DNA of 64,000 nt, from contig JAJFLP010000113.1 of the NCBI GenBank assembly GCA_021772635.1, positions 83,309 to 147,308 on the forward strand. The letters are read 5' to 3'. This DNA comes from Verrucomicrobiota bacterium. GTDB lineage: Bacteria; Verrucomicrobiota; Lentisphaeria; JABSQK01; JAJFLO01. The notes below the pieces were generated by a model. That model did not search any database. It had not been told where the DNA came from and worked only from the letters and a program-made list of their open reading frames with translations. Below, one piece after another: positions 1-9,960 of this stretch (position 1 is its first letter; each line of letters begins with the position of its first letter). A program made the position numbers and the translations under genes.

Positions 1-224
1 CACCCATGATCAAGCGTATCATGGATCTTCATCATCATCGTCGACTTTAGGTCTCCGAAATCCAGCACCATACCCTCGGAACTATCGCCGGGTTTATCTA
101 TAATCTTACCAGATATTGTCATTTCCATTCTGTAACGGTGTCCATGCAGATTTCGACACTTGCTCCGATGGTTCGGGACTCGGTGGCCCATGTCCCACTC
201 TATAATCTTGGTTATCTCTATCAT
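1..224 (-). CDS. queD: 6-carboxytetrahydropterin synthase QueD, N-terminal part (cut by window edge)
   Basis: This gene is not in the ORF track because it runs off the left edge; about 74 residues are visible. The reverse strand from the ATG at 224 reads MIEITKIIEWDMGHRVPNH. It holds the zinc-binding histidines expected of the 6-pyruvoyl-tetrahydropterin synthase fold (H14 in GHR, H27 and H29 in LHGH) and the catalytic cysteine C23 in KCRNLHGH. The segment MVLDFGDLK is also typical. The family converts dihydroneopterin triphosphate to carboxytetrahydropterin in queuosine/7-deazaguanine synthesis. A GGAG sits 6-9 bases upstream of the ATG. Whether it is QueD proper or a pterin-synthase relative cannot be settled without the C-terminus. 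Confidence 0.85.
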   Translation of the reverse strand, partial: MIEITKIIEWDMGHRVPNHRSKCRNLHGHRYRMEMTISGKIIDKPGDSSEGMVLDFGDLKSTMMMKIHDTLDHG

Positions 225-699
225 AATTAATCTCCGTGGTTCACTGATAAGCCGGAGAAGGTATCGCGTGTCTCATAATTGTAAATAGTTCGGTCCCGAA
301 ATCATCCCCCTAATTCCAAATACATTAAGGCCATGACAGCGACGTAAAGGAGAAAAACATAATTTATTGAAAAATTTAAATCCCGTTACCGGTGCCGTTA
401 TCACACTGGGAATATATGCTTTATATTGTATACTTCTTTCGTTCGGCCACTATATATTGTGGTTTAACCCCTTTTGCGAAAATCCACCGCAGGTGTTGTA
501 AGTAGTGTGTTTGTAAACATTAAATCGTAATAACACTGGAAAAATACTATCGCGTCGCCTAGTTTACATATAGGCTGAAGTCGTGGAATATTTAAATGTC
601 GCAATTACGATCCATATCGCCCCGGGGGCGATTATGCGGTAAAGTTTTCGATTTCAATGGTTTGTATTGTATTTCACATTAGAGAAAGGAAACCACATA
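225..699. other. 475-bp divergent intergenic region
   Basis: This is the space between queD (minus) and the next plus-strand gene, so promoters for both directions must lie here, but I see no convincing -35/-10 pair. The only coding candidate is a 44-codon frame at 367-501, listed separately. No member of the interspersed repeat families is recognisable here. Confidence 0.5.
367..501 (+). CDS. Candidate 44-aa single-pass membrane peptide
   Basis: A TTG-started frame, too short for the ORF track, encodes a peptide with a hydrophobic core (about residues 7-30, AVITLGIYALYCILLSFG) and a short polar tail ending in PPQVL. An AAAGGAG lies about 14 bases upstream, longer than ideal spacing. The hydrophobic composition looks more protein-like than its surroundings, but AT-rich spacer DNA can give this by chance. 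I do not recognise a family. Confidence 0.25.
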   Translation: MKNLNPVTGAVITLGIYALYCILLSFGHYILWFNPFCENPPQVL

Positions 700-1458
700 A
701 TGAGTGATAAAAATAGCATACCCAGTGATTCTGAAGAGAGCGATGTATTGGAGCGCTTGCAGCGTCTTGAAGATGAGATTAAGGAGCACGATGAACTGCA
801 GAAGAGATTGAAAACCATTTCCTTGGCAGGAATACTGTGTATTCTGTTTTTCTTCACGCTATTCGTATACCGCTTATTTGATTACGCCCGAAATTACGAA
901 GTTCACGTGCTGATGGATAAGCTACGCGCTGAGTCAGTCGAGATCATTCGCCCGGAGATGAATTTATTCGTCAGGCAACTGCAGGCCGAGGTCATTCCAG
1001 TCGCTACGAAGCAAGTGCAATCGGGGTACATGAACGCACTTCCCACGTTGAAACAGGCAGCGTTGGATCTTGGGCAGAAGCTGGAAGTAAGCATAAAGGA
1101 GCGCGCGGAAGAGCGTCTCGTTCAAACAATGGTTAACAGCCTCGAGAAGAGCTCGGAACAGATAAAGATCATATTTCCCGATTTTTCCCCGGAGAGCTTG
1201 GAAAAGCAGATTGGTCAATCGATGGACTATTATGTGGAACAGCTTCATGATTCTCTGGAGGAGCGCCTTGCCATGGTGTCTGCGAGCTTAGAAATTTTAA
1301 AGAGTACCGCAGGGCAAATCGGAAAGGGCGAAGAACTAAAGCATCTGGTTCCGACATCGGTAGGCGAAGCGGAGGCACAGGTGATCGAAGGCTTCATTGA
1401 TTTAGTTATTTACGAAATCAAACCTGAACTGGGTGATGAACCCGCTGAATCGAACTAA
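700..1458 (+). CDS. Membrane-anchored coiled-coil protein, unknown function
   Basis: About 252 residues. The ORF track starts at a TTG (667); the ATG at 700 is better because AGAAAGGA precedes it at normal spacing and the extra 11 residues look non-coding. The N-terminus (about 10-38) is charged and helical, followed by one membrane segment (about 40-58, LAGILCILFFFTLFVYRLF). A long, mostly helical region rich in E, K, Q and L follows. No signal peptide or catalytic motif is visible. The next gene has the same plan and starts 11 bp downstream, so the two probably form an operon and may interact. I do not recognise the family. Confidence 0.7.
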   Translation: MSDKNSIPSDSEESDVLERLQRLEDEIKEHDELQKRLKTISLAGILCILFFFTLFVYRLFDYARNYEVHVLMDKLRAESVEIIRPEMNLFVRQLQAEVIPVATKQVQSGYMNALPTLKQAALDLGQKLEVSIKERAEERLVQTMVNSLEKSSEQIKIIFPDFSPESLEKQIGQSMDYYVEQLHDSLEERLAMVSASLEILKSTAGQIGKGEELKHLVPTSVGEAEAQVIEGFIDLVIYEIKPELGDEPAESN

Positions 1459-1469
1459 AGGGGGACACC

Positions 1470-2288
1470 ATGAGTAAGACCGTAGATAGAATTAGATCTT
1501 TAGAAAACCTGTTAAAAGAACGGGATATCGCGCTTAAGAAGAAAATTAGATCGTCATTGACAATTTATGCCGTGCTTGTCTCATTGGTTGCCGCATATAC
1601 ACTCTGGATCGTTCCGAAGTTACAGGAATTGACCGAGCCGGATGACATGTTCCAGATCGTTAAGAGCACGCTCTCCGAACATCTCACAACGTTACGCACC
1701 CGCGCCATAACCGAGATAAAGAATAATTCTGAGGTGTGGGTTACGGGCTTGGTAGCGCAGACAGTTAGCGCTATACCACAGATGGAGAAACCGGCGCTGC
1801 GTGTCGTTGACGAACTTATCAATTATGTGACTCAACATATTGAGGATGCCCTGATACCAGCATTCACGACTGCACTCAGTGAAAATGCCGGGGACCTTAA
1901 AGAACGTTATTCAGATTTCCGGGACCAAGAGAAGATGCAGGGATTGGCGCTCATCTTTGTGGAAATTTTTGAAACCGAGATGGATAAGTACTTTAATGAA
2001 CGATTCGTCGCGGAGGTTAACAGGCTCCAAAGTCAACTGCGTGAGTACGGCAAACCAAAAGCGAATCTGACGAAGAAAGAGGCGGCGAAGCGTCAAGTTT
2101 TGATCGGCTGGGTGTATTTAGCAGAGCACAATCAGGGATTCGGAACGACGGCGTTCAATGACTATATCGAAAGAATGAAAAATGATGCGAAGGTGATATT
2201 GAAGCTGGATGAACCTGCCGGTGATGACGAGCATAAGGACGACGATGAGTTGGAAGGCGTCGGTATGTCGATTACTGAAGAGTTGTAA
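1470..2288 (+). CDS. Membrane-anchored helical protein, partner of the preceding gene
   Basis: 272 residues from the ATG at 1470, preceded by a GGGGGA ribosome binding site. The layout repeats that of the upstream gene: a charged helical N-terminus (LENLLKERDIALKKKIR), one membrane segment at about 29-47 (LTIYAVLVSLVAAYTLWIV), then a long amphipathic helical region. The C-terminus is acidic (DDEHKDDDELEGVG). The shared architecture suggests an ancient duplication, although residue identity is low by eye. It may form a membrane-tethered rod or scaffold, which is inference. No enzyme motif was seen. Confidence 0.7.
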   Translation: MSKTVDRIRSLENLLKERDIALKKKIRSSLTIYAVLVSLVAAYTLWIVPKLQELTEPDDMFQIVKSTLSEHLTTLRTRAITEIKNNSEVWVTGLVAQTVSAIPQMEKPALRVVDELINYVTQHIEDALIPAFTTALSENAGDLKERYSDFRDQEKMQGLALIFVEIFETEMDKYFNERFVAEVNRLQSQLREYGKPKANLTKKEAAKRQVLIGWVYLAEHNQGFGTTAFNDYIERMKNDAKVILKLDEPAGDDEHKDDDELEGVGMSITEEL

Positions 2289-2703
2289 AAACTACATTTC
2301 TAGAGCCGTCTTCCGCGTCACAGGAAATCGGCTGCTGGGCAGAAGTCTTACGTGGATCTAATCCCACCAGTGGGTTTAATTCCCCGCCGCTTGCGCGTAG
2401 TAAAGCTTTAAGAGTCTTTTATACCTCGTGAGCTTGACCCAAGGCAGTTTGAATACCAGTCGCGCGCAACGCATTACGTTTTACCGAGGAGGTTGCGCCG
2501 ACACGCGCCCTTCTTCACTGGCGAACTTTCCCCAATTCAAGTCGGATTTACTTTAGGTACGCTCGCCCGACTTTAGCCCTCCTGTTTCCCGTTGCAATAT
2601 CGTCGTGGTTTCCAACGTGGATTACCGTCATATGAAATCACGTCGCTGCTAGGGGGTATGATAATTCCTAGTCTTCAATCAACCGCAGATGTGGACTCGA
2701 ATC
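2289..2703. repeat. 415-bp gap with a degenerate repeat (about 2358-2455)
   Basis: Between the coiled-coil pair and the next gene. The stretch containing CCCACCAGTGGGTTTAATT and, further on, TACCTCGTGAGCTTGACCC resembles a sequence at 58327-58490 (same CCCACCAGTGGGTTTAATT, then TACCTCGTGGGCCTGCCCC). The two look like decayed copies of one mobile or repeated element. Nothing coding was found in either copy. Confidence 0.5.
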
Positions 2704-4011
2704 ATGTGCAAACCCTTAAAATATATTCATCTTTTGATGATCTTTGCCTTTTCGTGCCCAATTGCTACTATTTTCGCTGCGGGTGAGTTGAGTGCGCGAG
2801 GTAAAAACGGTTTGTCAGTCTGGCCGCAGCCAGACTCGCTCGCTCCTGTTACGCCGACCGGGGTTCCTCGCGCCGATGACTTTACTCAACCCCAGAAAAC
2901 GATCGACGTTCCGGTTGCCAGCACGGTTGCGGAGGAGGTCTGTCTAGCCTCTGCCAGGGGGCGCCGATTCGGAACATTTGACCAGAACAAAGAGGCAAGT
3001 TTCCAAGATATACGAGATTTTCTAAAGCTTCCGGAGGCGAAGCTAGATCTCGGGATGGGAAATATCCTGCTGGGGAACCTCTACCAACGGAATGTCGAAG
3101 TTACGAAGCACGTAGAAGTCCTTGACGAAATGGCAGCGAAAATTCGTAGGAATATCGGAAGAACGAAGGACCCTCAGAAAATTATCGATAAAATCAATTC
3201 GTACTTATTTGAAGAGCTGACGCTAGCGGCTGAAGATGAGCCGTATCCGGAAGATTTTTTGATTCACCGGTTATTGGAAACAAAGATCGGACGGTGCATG
3301 TCTTTGGTCGCCTTGTATATCAGCCTTGCCGATCGCATCGATTTTCCGGTGGTTAGCGTTTGTGTTCCAGAACATATTTTCGTGCGCTGGATTCCCGACA
3401 ATAAGAGAAAATTTTTGTTCTCGAAAAAAAAGTCTCATATCAATATTGAAACCACGTTGATGGGTACCTCGCTCCAGGATCAGCGATACGAAGAAATGGC
3501 CGGCAAGGTTCCGCCGGATAATAACTTCTACCTTCGCCCGCTTTCCAAGAAAGAAACATTCGCTACATATCTCAGTGCTTTAGGCAGCGCATTGCTAAAT
3601 GATAATAGGGTCGATGAAGCTATAGAAGCGTGTAAATTATCATTGTCTGTGAACTCCGGCGATGCAGAGGCATGGAATAATCTTGGGATGGCCTATCGGA
3701 AAAATAAACTCGAAGATTTAGCCGAAACGGCTTATAAGCGGGCTTTGGACAACTATCCCGAATTCGCAGAGGCATGGCAGAATTTGGGTTCAATATGCGA
3801 TGATAACAAGAAAAGGATCGAGTACTATAAGAAGGCGGTTTCCATTAAACCACAATTATCCGAGGTTTGGGGAAATTTAGTTCTTGCCTATTGCGAAGAT
3901 GAGAAGTTTGAACTCGCGTTGGCCTGCGTAAATCAATGTAAGAAATTGGGTCACAGATTACCGCCTAACCTCGTTAGCAAAATCGAGCGGCGTCTTTATT
4001 CAGATCGATAA
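2704..4011 (+). CDS. Secreted transglutaminase-like protein with TPR repeats
   Basis: About 435 residues. I chose the second ATG (2704), which gives a compact signal peptide (hydrophobic run LLMIFAFSCPIATIFA followed by AGE); the first ATG is at 2689 and neither has a strong ribosome binding site. The middle resembles the transglutaminase-like/SirB1-type fold: a cysteine in GRCMSLVALY (C198) and a histidine in PEHIFVRW (H224), followed by INIETT. The last 150 residues hold about four TPR-like repeats (for example AWNNLGMAYRKNKLEDLAETAY). Such proteins are usually exported and act as scaffolds or proteases; the substrate is unknown. Confidence 0.7.
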   Translation: MCKPLKYIHLLMIFAFSCPIATIFAAGELSARGKNGLSVWPQPDSLAPVTPTGVPRADDFTQPQKTIDVPVASTVAEEVCLASARGRRFGTFDQNKEASFQDIRDFLKLPEAKLDLGMGNILLGNLYQRNVEVTKHVEVLDEMAAKIRRNIGRTKDPQKIIDKINSYLFEELTLAAEDEPYPEDFLIHRLLETKIGRCMSLVALYISLADRIDFPVVSVCVPEHIFVRWIPDNKRKFLFSKKKSHINIETTLMGTSLQDQRYEEMAGKVPPDNNFYLRPLSKKETFATYLSALGSALLNDNRVDEAIEACKLSLSVNSGDAEAWNNLGMAYRKNKLEDLAETAYKRALDNYPEFAEAWQNLGSICDDNKKRIEYYKKAVSIKPQLSEVWGNLVLAYCEDEKFELALACVNQCKKLGHRLPPNLVSKIERRLYSDR

Positions 4012-4012
4012 A

Positions 4013-4106
4013 TATACCAACAATCACCGAGTTTTCGAAAAATAGGTCAGAGTCCTTTACGCAATTATGCTAAAGTCGTCCAAAAATTGTACTGCTTGCG
4101 GTATAG
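4013..4106. repeat. Interspersed double-hairpin repeat, copy A
   Basis: Starts directly after the upstream stop codon. It runs from TATACCAACAATC to CCGCTTGCGGTATAG-type ends and contains the family core AAAGTCGTCCAAAAATTGTAC. The right end is the small palindrome TACTGC-TT-GCGGTA. Other members are listed in the findings. Confidence 0.75.
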
Positions 4107-4232
4107 TTCTCGCTCGACAACGCCATGTGTACTCGCAGATTTTCGTCCGTCGGGCATTAATCTAGAACTAAAGCGTTCCGCCACGCATCGGAAAGAACTG
4201 ATTCGTATACGTACGACTCATAAGTTTTCGAC

Positions 4233-4260
4233 TTGACACCGGATTAGCTTGGCATAATAA
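4233..4260 (+). promoter_or_regulatory. Candidate sigma-70-type promoter upstream of oadG
   Basis: A perfect TTGACA (4233-4238) is followed after 16 bases by TAATAA (4255-4260). It is the best -35/-10 match in the 495-bp gap upstream of oadG and points at oadGAB about 245 bases downstream. A repeat copy lies between it and the gene, so a second promoter nearer to oadG cannot be excluded. Confidence 0.45.
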
Positions 4261-4350
4261 TGAATGCACAATCCTGTATTAGAGATCGGTTGCACACGGT
4301 TCCTGTGCTTTGTCTTTCTCTGTCATAGACGATAGATATTCATACTCATC

Positions 4351-4470
4351 GTCTTCGAGTTTTCGACCAGGCGATCTGCTGGCTAGAAGAATGCTGGTTA
4401 AAAATTATCGTTCGGAATATCTTAGCTGAGTAATTAAAAGTCGTCCCGAAATTGTACTGCTCGCAGTATA
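4351..4470. repeat. Interspersed double-hairpin repeat, copy B, with nested palindrome
   Basis: Contains the family sequences TTCGAGTTTTCGA, CGTTCGG, AAAAGTCGTCC and the end TACTGCTCGCAGTATA. The loop of the larger hairpin carries an extra segment, TCTGCTGGCTAGAAGAATGC. A similar segment sits in the same place in the copy at 40507. This suggests a second palindrome inserted inside the first. Confidence 0.65.
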
Positions 4471-4506
4471 GATCGACGCTATTCACGATTATGGAGTTGT
4501 CCGCCA

Positions 4507-4767
4507 ATGGTCGCAGAAGGTATAAAGCTAATGTCTTTGGGGATGGGAGTTGTTTTCATATTCCTATTACTGATCTTCGCCGTGGTCTCTATATTTAGCA
4601 TTTTCCTAAAGCCCTATAGTTACGCTGAAATTGCCGCCGGTCATCCGTCACGACAGGATGAGGGGCGGAAGCGCGGTTCGCTTTTATCCCCGAAAGCCGG
4701 CGCTGGCGACACCCAACTTATTGCGGTGATTAGCGCGGCAGTCTCTAAGTATAGGGGTTCAAATTAA
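4507..4767 (+). CDS. oadG: Oxaloacetate decarboxylase gamma chain-like subunit
   Basis: 86 residues. One N-terminal membrane segment (about 8-33, LMSLGMGVVFIFLLLIFAVVSIF) is followed by a polar linker and the C-terminal helix IAVISAAVSKYR, which is characteristic of OadG-like subunits. In the family this small protein assembles the membrane beta subunit with the biotin-bearing alpha subunit, and zinc binding to its tail aids the carboxyltransfer. The gene is followed by oadA and oadB, although a repeat copy separates it from oadA by nearly 200 bp. Confidence 0.85.
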   Translation: MVAEGIKLMSLGMGVVFIFLLLIFAVVSIFSIFLKPYSYAEIAAGHPSRQDEGRKRGSLLSPKAGAGDTQLIAVISAAVSKYRGSN

Positions 4768-4842
4768 AATCGCGTTTCGATGCATCGGGAGTAACTACTT
4801 CGGCAACTCATTTACCTGGCCAGCCGATGTTCGGGCCGAATA

Positions 4843-4935
4843 TATACTGCAAGCAGTACAATTTTTGGACGACTTTGAACTAACCACGAAAGAGATATCG
4901 AACGATATTTCAAAAACTCGAAGGCGTTCGGTATA
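4843..4935. repeat. Interspersed double-hairpin repeat, copy C (between oadG and oadA)
   Basis: A near-consensus copy: TATACTGCAAGCAGTACAAT, then TTTTTGGACGACTT, ATCGAACGATATTTC, ACTCGAAGGCGTTCGGTATA. TACTGC-AA-GCAGTA folds on itself. TCGAACG pairs with CGTTCGGTA to make the larger hairpin. It lies inside what should be one operon. Confidence 0.8.
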
Positions 4936-4964
4936 ATTGTAGATAATACGGATCAGGCGGATTG

Positions 4965-6782
4965 ATGAAAAAGAAAATTTTATTCCAAGACACTTCTTTT
5001 CGAGACGGTTTCCAGTCGGTATTCGGAGCCCGGGTGCTTACGGACGATTTTATCGCCGCGGTCGAGGCCGCCGCCGCAGCAGGAATAGATCACTTCGAAG
5101 CAGGTGGAGGCGCACGATTTCAAAGTCTATTCATGTATTGTGGAGAGTCCGCTTTTGATATGATGGATAGATTCAGGGCGGCAGCGGGGCCAAACGCGAA
5201 CCTTCAGACGCTTGCGCGCGGTATCAACGTTGTCGCTCTTCAGGCACAGCCGCGAGATATGATTGATCTCCATGCGAAGATGTTCGCGAAGCACGGAATT
5301 ACCCATATCCGGAATTTCGATGCATTGAACGATGTTCGAAATCTGGAATATTCGGCGGAGTGTATATCGAACGCCGGCTTGCACCATCAGGTAGTTGTCA
5401 CCCTCATGGACTTACCCCCAGGATGTTCAGGGGCCCATGACGCGGAGTTCTACGTGGGGACGCTGAAGAAAATCCTTGATTCAGGGTTACCGTTTGATTC
5501 CGTTTGTTTCAAAGATGCGTCCGGGACAGCGAATCCAAGCAAGGTCTATGATACAATCAGTGGCGCGCGTAAATTACTCGGGCCTGATGTAATTATTTGG
5601 TCACACACCCACGAAACCGCTTCCCTGGGTGTCTCTCAGTATTTAGCCGCAATTAATGCGGGATGCGACGGGATTTGTGTGGCTCGGGCGCCTGTGTCCG
5701 GTGGAACGTCGCAGCCGGACGTGATCTCTATGTGGCATGCTTTGAAAGGGACCGAGTTCACACTGGACATTGATGTAAACAAGATTCTTGAGGCGAACGC
5801 CGTATTTAAAGAGTGTTTGAAGGATTATTTTTTTCCGCCGGAAGCGCTCAGTGTGTCATCGGAAGTCGTTTTGTCGCCTATGCCCGGCGGTGCCTTGACC
5901 GCGAATACGATGATGATGCGCGACACGGGGACATTGCATTTATATCCCAAGGTCATAGCAGAGATGTCGGATTGCATCAAACGCGGCGGATTCGGGACTT
6001 CCGTAACTCCCGTCTCGCAGTTTTACTTTCAGCAGGCCTATGCCAATGTTACGCAAGGTCCGTGGAAGAAGATAACTGATGGGTACGGCAAGATGGTTCT
6101 AGGTTACTTCGGTCGCACCCCAGTGCCGCCGGACCCGGAAATCATAAAAATCGCGGAAGAGCAATTAGGACTACCACCGTTAACCGGAAATCCCTTGGAT
6201 GTGCTCGAACCAGGGGTGCCAATTGCAGAAGAAACGTTAAAAAAAGAGAATCTCGATATAACCGACGAGAATATTTTCATTGCCGGTGCACTGGCTACAC
6301 CGGGCGGTAACAAGGGTATCGATTTTCTAAAAGGTAAGATTCCCGTTGGCGTACGGAAGGTGTCCAATGCGGAACAAAAAGCAACGTCTCCACCGAGGTC
6401 GACGCCAGAAGCTAGCGTAAAATCAGGGGGATCCGGAACAGCGCACTACATGGTAGCAGTTGAGGGAAAAACCTACAACGTAAGCGTCTCCGAAGGAACC
6501 GGAGAAATAAATTCTGTTTCGCCGGTAACCGCAACAGAAGCGTCGGAGCCGACAGAATCCGCCGGTGTAGTAGTAACTGCGAATCTCCCGGGGAACGTAT
6601 ATAAAATAGTGGTTAATACCGGGGATACCGTTGAGGAGAACGATGTCCTTATCGTGCTGGAAGCGATGAAGATGGAAACAAATATTGTAGCCCCGGCGAA
6701 GGGGAAAGTTCTAGCGATAAATGTGAGCCAGGGCGACGTTGTCACCGCCGGCCAGAAGCTTGTCTCCCTTGAGCCAAGTTGA
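4965..6782 (+). CDS. oadA: Oxaloacetate decarboxylase alpha / pyruvate carboxylase B-type subunit
   Basis: 605 residues from the ATG at 4965 (the track used a TTG one codon earlier). The N-terminal carboxyltransferase barrel opens with [11 protein letters not shown] and includes [10 protein letters not shown] and [11 protein letters not shown], which hold the metal-binding residues of the family. A proline/serine-rich linker (about 475-490) leads to a C-terminal biotinyl domain with EAMKMET, the biotinylated lysine being K569. The enzyme moves a carboxyl group from an oxo-acid to biotin, and OadB then decarboxylates it. Substrate (oxaloacetate or a related acid) cannot be read from sequence. 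The start RDGFQS differs from the common RDAHQS, so a divergent substrate is possible. Confidence 0.9.
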   Translation: MKKKILFQDTSFRDGFQSVFGARVLTDDFIAAVEAAAAAGIDHFEAGGGARFQSLFMYCGESAFDMMDRFRAAAGPNANLQTLARGINVVALQAQPRDMIDLHAKMFAKHGITHIRNFDALNDVRNLEYSAECISNAGLHHQVVVTLMDLPPGCSGAHDAEFYVGTLKKILDSGLPFDSVCFKDASGTANPSKVYDTISGARKLLGPDVIIWSHTHETASLGVSQYLAAINAGCDGICVARAPVSGGTSQPDVISMWHALKGTEFTLDIDVNKILEANAVFKECLKDYFFPPEALSVSSEVVLSPMPGGALTANTMMMRDTGTLHLYPKVIAEMSDCIKRGGFGTSVTPVSQFYFQQAYANVTQGPWKKITDGYGKMVLGYFGRTPVPPDPEIIKIAEEQLGLPPLTGNPLDVLEPGVPIAEETLKKENLDITDENIFIAGALATPGGNKGIDFLKGKIPVGVRKVSNAEQKATSPPRSTPEASVKSGGSGTAHYMVAVEGKTYNVSVSEGTGEINSVSPVTATEASEPTESAGVVVTANLPGNVYKIVVNTGDTVEENDVLIVLEAMKMETNIVAPAKGKVLAINVSQGDVVTAGQKLVSLEPS

Positions 6783-6799
6783 CTAGGGGACTGGTAAAA

Positions 6800-8122
6800 A
6801 TGATACGTGTCGTTTGGCAACGCTTAGTTCTCATCAGTTTAATTTGCGGGTCTGTATCGATAATTCCTTCTATGTCCGCGGCCGAATCAGACCGAGTTGC
6901 GGAAGTTACGGTGGAAAATCCACAGCTTCGTCCGGTCGAGCAGCAGCGGCTGCCGCCGTTGTCCGAGTTAATCAAGAATGTCCTTAAAACAACGGGAATA
7001 TCGGCACTAATATCTCCGCAAGACGGGTCTTGGCGAGGCGGGTTGGGCCGGTTCTTAATGATCTGCGTCGGGTTTCTGATTTTGTACCTTGGGATCGCAA
7101 AGGAGTTCGAACCACTACTACTCGTCCCGATCGGTTTCGGCTGTATTCTATGCAATATCCCGTTCGCCGGAATCAGCGAAGACGGGGGGATTCTGTACTA
7201 CATATACAACGTCGGCATCACCACCGGAATTTTTCCATTGATCATCTTTATGGGTGTTGGCGCTCTAACAGATTTCGGACCGATGATAGCCAATCCGAAG
7301 ACTGTTATTCTCGGCGCAGCCGCTCAGTTCGGGATTTTCGCAACACTCATTGGGGCGTTGGTACTGACGGAAACGATTCCCGGAATTAATTTCTCGCTTC
7401 AGGATGCCGCGTCAATCGGTATAATCGGAGGAGCAGACGGCCCTACAGCGATCTTTCTAGCGTCGCAATTGTCCCCACGCCTTCTCGGATCGATAGCAGT
7501 TGCTGCTTACTCTTACATGGCCCTCGTTCCGATTATACAACCTCCTATAATGAAGCTTCTTACGACTCGTAAAGAACGAAAAATAAGGATGGAACAATTG
7601 CGGCATGTAGGCCGTGTGGAGAAGATAGTATTCCCGCTGTCGGCATTAACATTATGCGTGCTTCTGCTTCCGTCTGCAACACCGCTGATCGGTTGTTTCA
7701 TGTTCGGAAATCTTGTCCGAGAATGCGGCGTCGTTGAGAGGCTCTCGAATACACTTCAGGGGCCCGTTATTAATATCACCACGATATTTCTCGGACTTGG
7801 TGTCGGGTCGAAACTTTCCGCAACAGAGTTTCTAACGACCGAGACGATCGGCATTTTATTTCTTGGAATCATCGCATTTAGTCTCGGTACCGCAACCGGC
7901 GTATTGATGGCGAAGATAATGAATTTGTTCTCCACAGTCAAGATCAATCCGCTCATTGGTTCCGCCGGCGTATCTGCGGTTCCCATGGCAGCGCGCGTCT
8001 CTCAGACTGTCGGTAGCGAAGAAGACCCGCAGAATTACCTGTTGATGCACGCGATGGGGCCGAATGTTGCCGGGGTTCTTGGCTCTGCGGTTGCCGCTGG
8101 AGTGCTCCTTGCAGTGTTGTGA
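6800..8122 (+). CDS. oadB: Sodium-pumping oxaloacetate decarboxylase beta subunit
   Basis: About 440 residues. The ATG at 6800 is preferred over the TTG at 6779, because AGGGGA lies about 9 bases before it. A signal-like N-terminus (to about residue 28) and a 60-residue extension precede nine or so membrane segments. The motif [13 protein letters not shown] is the conserved region with the aspartate required for Na+-coupled decarboxylation of carboxybiotin, and [14 protein letters not shown] near the C-terminus is also conserved. The protein sits in the inner membrane and expels Na+. Together with NhaA at 55008 it implies a sodium cycle. Confidence 0.92.
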   Translation: MIRVVWQRLVLISLICGSVSIIPSMSAAESDRVAEVTVENPQLRPVEQQRLPPLSELIKNVLKTTGISALISPQDGSWRGGLGRFLMICVGFLILYLGIAKEFEPLLLVPIGFGCILCNIPFAGISEDGGILYYIYNVGITTGIFPLIIFMGVGALTDFGPMIANPKTVILGAAAQFGIFATLIGALVLTETIPGINFSLQDAASIGIIGGADGPTAIFLASQLSPRLLGSIAVAAYSYMALVPIIQPPIMKLLTTRKERKIRMEQLRHVGRVEKIVFPLSALTLCVLLLPSATPLIGCFMFGNLVRECGVVERLSNTLQGPVINITTIFLGLGVGSKLSATEFLTTETIGILFLGIIAFSLGTATGVLMAKIMNLFSTVKINPLIGSAGVSAVPMAARVSQTVGSEEDPQNYLLMHAMGPNVAGVLGSAVAAGVLLAVL

Positions 8123-8787
8123 GTAAGCGTGTCGTTAATCCTGTAAAACCTCTGACCCGGAATCAAATTGACGCGGCTTTCCGTACTTTCGCGTCTTACA
8201 TCGTCCCCGAGTCCGAACTGAATTGGACGACCCCTCTTGATCTTGTTGTCGCTGTTGTTCTTTCTGCGCAGGCGACCGATAAGGCCGTCAACAAGGCAAC
8301 CGTAGATCTTTGGAGAGTTTGCCGGACAACTGACGACTATATTGCGTTGGGCGAGGACGGATTAAAAGACTATATTCGGACTATTGGCCTTTATCAGTCG
8401 AAGGCTAAAGCGATCATCGGATTATGCAGACGCATAAAAGAGAATTTTAACGACGAGATTCCCGGTACTCGCGAATCGCTCCAATCGCTGCCAGGCGTCG
8501 GGCGCAAGACTGCGAACGTAATCTTAAACGTTATATTCAATGAACCAACGCTCGCCGTTGATACCCACGTTTTTCGCATAGCGAATCGAATGGGACTGGC
8601 GTCTGCCAGAACACCGGAAGGGGTAGAGAAAATTTTGGTACAGAAGGTGCCAGCGGAGTACATGCAGCACGCGCACCACTATTTGATACTTCACGGTCGT
8701 TATACTTGTAAGGCGCGTCGCCCTGAATGCGGAGTTTGCAAAGTCAGTTGCTACTGCAATTACCCGAACAAAACCGACGCCATGTGA
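8119..8787 (+). CDS. nth: Endonuclease III (DNA glycosylase/AP lyase)
   Basis: 222 residues, GTG start overlapping the oadB stop by 4 bases. The helix-hairpin-helix [11 protein letters not shown] holds the catalytic lysine K130, and VDTHV supplies aspartate D148, with the same 18-residue spacing as in E. coli Nth. The C-terminus has the 4Fe-4S pattern C-x6-C-x2-C-x5-C (C197, C204, C207, C213). It removes oxidised pyrimidines and cuts at abasic sites. Its coupling to oadB is probably only a matter of shared transcription. Confidence 0.95.
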   Translation: MSKRVVNPVKPLTRNQIDAAFRTFASYIVPESELNWTTPLDLVVAVVLSAQATDKAVNKATVDLWRVCRTTDDYIALGEDGLKDYIRTIGLYQSKAKAIIGLCRRIKENFNDEIPGTRESLQSLPGVGRKTANVILNVIFNEPTLAVDTHVFRIANRMGLASARTPEGVEKILVQKVPAEYMQHAHHYLILHGRYTCKARRPECGVCKVSCYCNYPNKTDAM

Positions 8788-8792
8788 AATAA

Positions 8793-9938
8793 ATGCAAGT
8801 TTTGAAAAGCGAGAACGTCAGTCATGGTCCCGAAAGCAGAGTCTGGGTTGATATCGACCTTGCTAAGGTTCGGTCGAATTTCGTCAAGATAGCCGCACAC
8901 GTTTATCCGGCAAACGTGATGGCAGTGTTAAAAGCCAACGCATACGGGCTTGGAATTCTTCCCATCGCAGAAACTCTAAAAGCCGCTGGCGTTCAGTCAT
9001 TCGGTGTTGCGGAGATACGGGAAGCACTGGCGATCAGATCACTCGGAGTACCCATCCATATTCTCGGCGGTCTCATTACAGACGATATCCCGTTGGTTGT
9101 TCACCACGATATTGTCGCGCCGATAACTGATTTCGAGACTGCAGCGGGCCTGAGCCGAGAAGCAGAACGGCAGAAGAAAACAGTCCAGTGCCATTACCTA
9201 ATCGATACGGGCATGGGACGACTCGGGATTCCCTGCGACCAAGCCGAAAAAATCATTGCTGATACTTGTCGGATGCCCGGACTTCGGTGTTCGGGGATTT
9301 ACTCTCACTTCCCATGTGCCTACGACGACTTGGAGTTCTCGGGGAAACAGATTCAGGCGGTCGAAGTTTTACTCTCGAATTTACGCGATCGAAATATCCA
9401 CTTCGACTATATACATATCGCGAACAGCGACGGGATCAACAATATTCCGGAGTCTCATGCGGGCCCCTTTAACGTCGTTCGGACTGGGATCAATATTTAC
9501 GGCGTCTTCGACCGCAAGGGAAGGTGCTCCTTGGCTCTGGACCCTGTTCTGACGTTAAAAACAAAATTAGTTGCAACCCGGATGCTGCCTGCCGGAACAA
9601 CGATTGGATACGGCCGAAGTTATACAACGAAGACGGAGAGAAGAATTGGAACGATTGCCATTGGTTATGCCGACGGTTTTCCACTGGCAATGTCAAACCG
9701 AGGGGCAGTATTAGTGCGCGGGAAGAAGTGTTCTGTCTTGGGACGAGTGTCGATGGACTATACCACTGTCTCTCTCGATTTCGTGCCTGGAGCAGAAATC
9801 GGTGATGACGTGATTTGTTTGGGAGGCGATATTTCTATTGGCGAATGGGTAAAAATAAAGGAGACACATCCGTATGACATAATATGTTCGCTCGGAAATC
9901 GTGTCGAACGCCGATACTTAACCTCTGGAGCCGCCTAA
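8793..9938 (+). CDS. alr: Alanine racemase
   Basis: 381 residues, ATG five bases after the nth stop. The PLP lysine is K47 in AVLKANAYGLG, and the second catalytic base is the tyrosine Y273 in IGYGRSYTTKTE, followed by IGTIAIGYADGF. RVSMDYTTVSLD is the conserved C-terminal domain motif. It makes D-alanine for peptidoglycan. The length is normal for the family. It is the last gene of the oad-nth-alr run; the next 480 bp are repeats. Confidence 0.95.
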   Translation: MQVLKSENVSHGPESRVWVDIDLAKVRSNFVKIAAHVYPANVMAVLKANAYGLGILPIAETLKAAGVQSFGVAEIREALAIRSLGVPIHILGGLITDDIPLVVHHDIVAPITDFETAAGLSREAERQKKTVQCHYLIDTGMGRLGIPCDQAEKIIADTCRMPGLRCSGIYSHFPCAYDDLEFSGKQIQAVEVLLSNLRDRNIHFDYIHIANSDGINNIPESHAGPFNVVRTGINIYGVFDRKGRCSLALDPVLTLKTKLVATRMLPAGTTIGYGRSYTTKTERRIGTIAIGYADGFPLAMSNRGAVLVRGKKCSVLGRVSMDYTTVSLDFVPGAEIGDDVICLGGDISIGEWVKIKETHPYDIICSLGNRVERRYLTSGAA

Positions 9939-9960
9939 AGTTGGAAAATCATCCGTCGGC

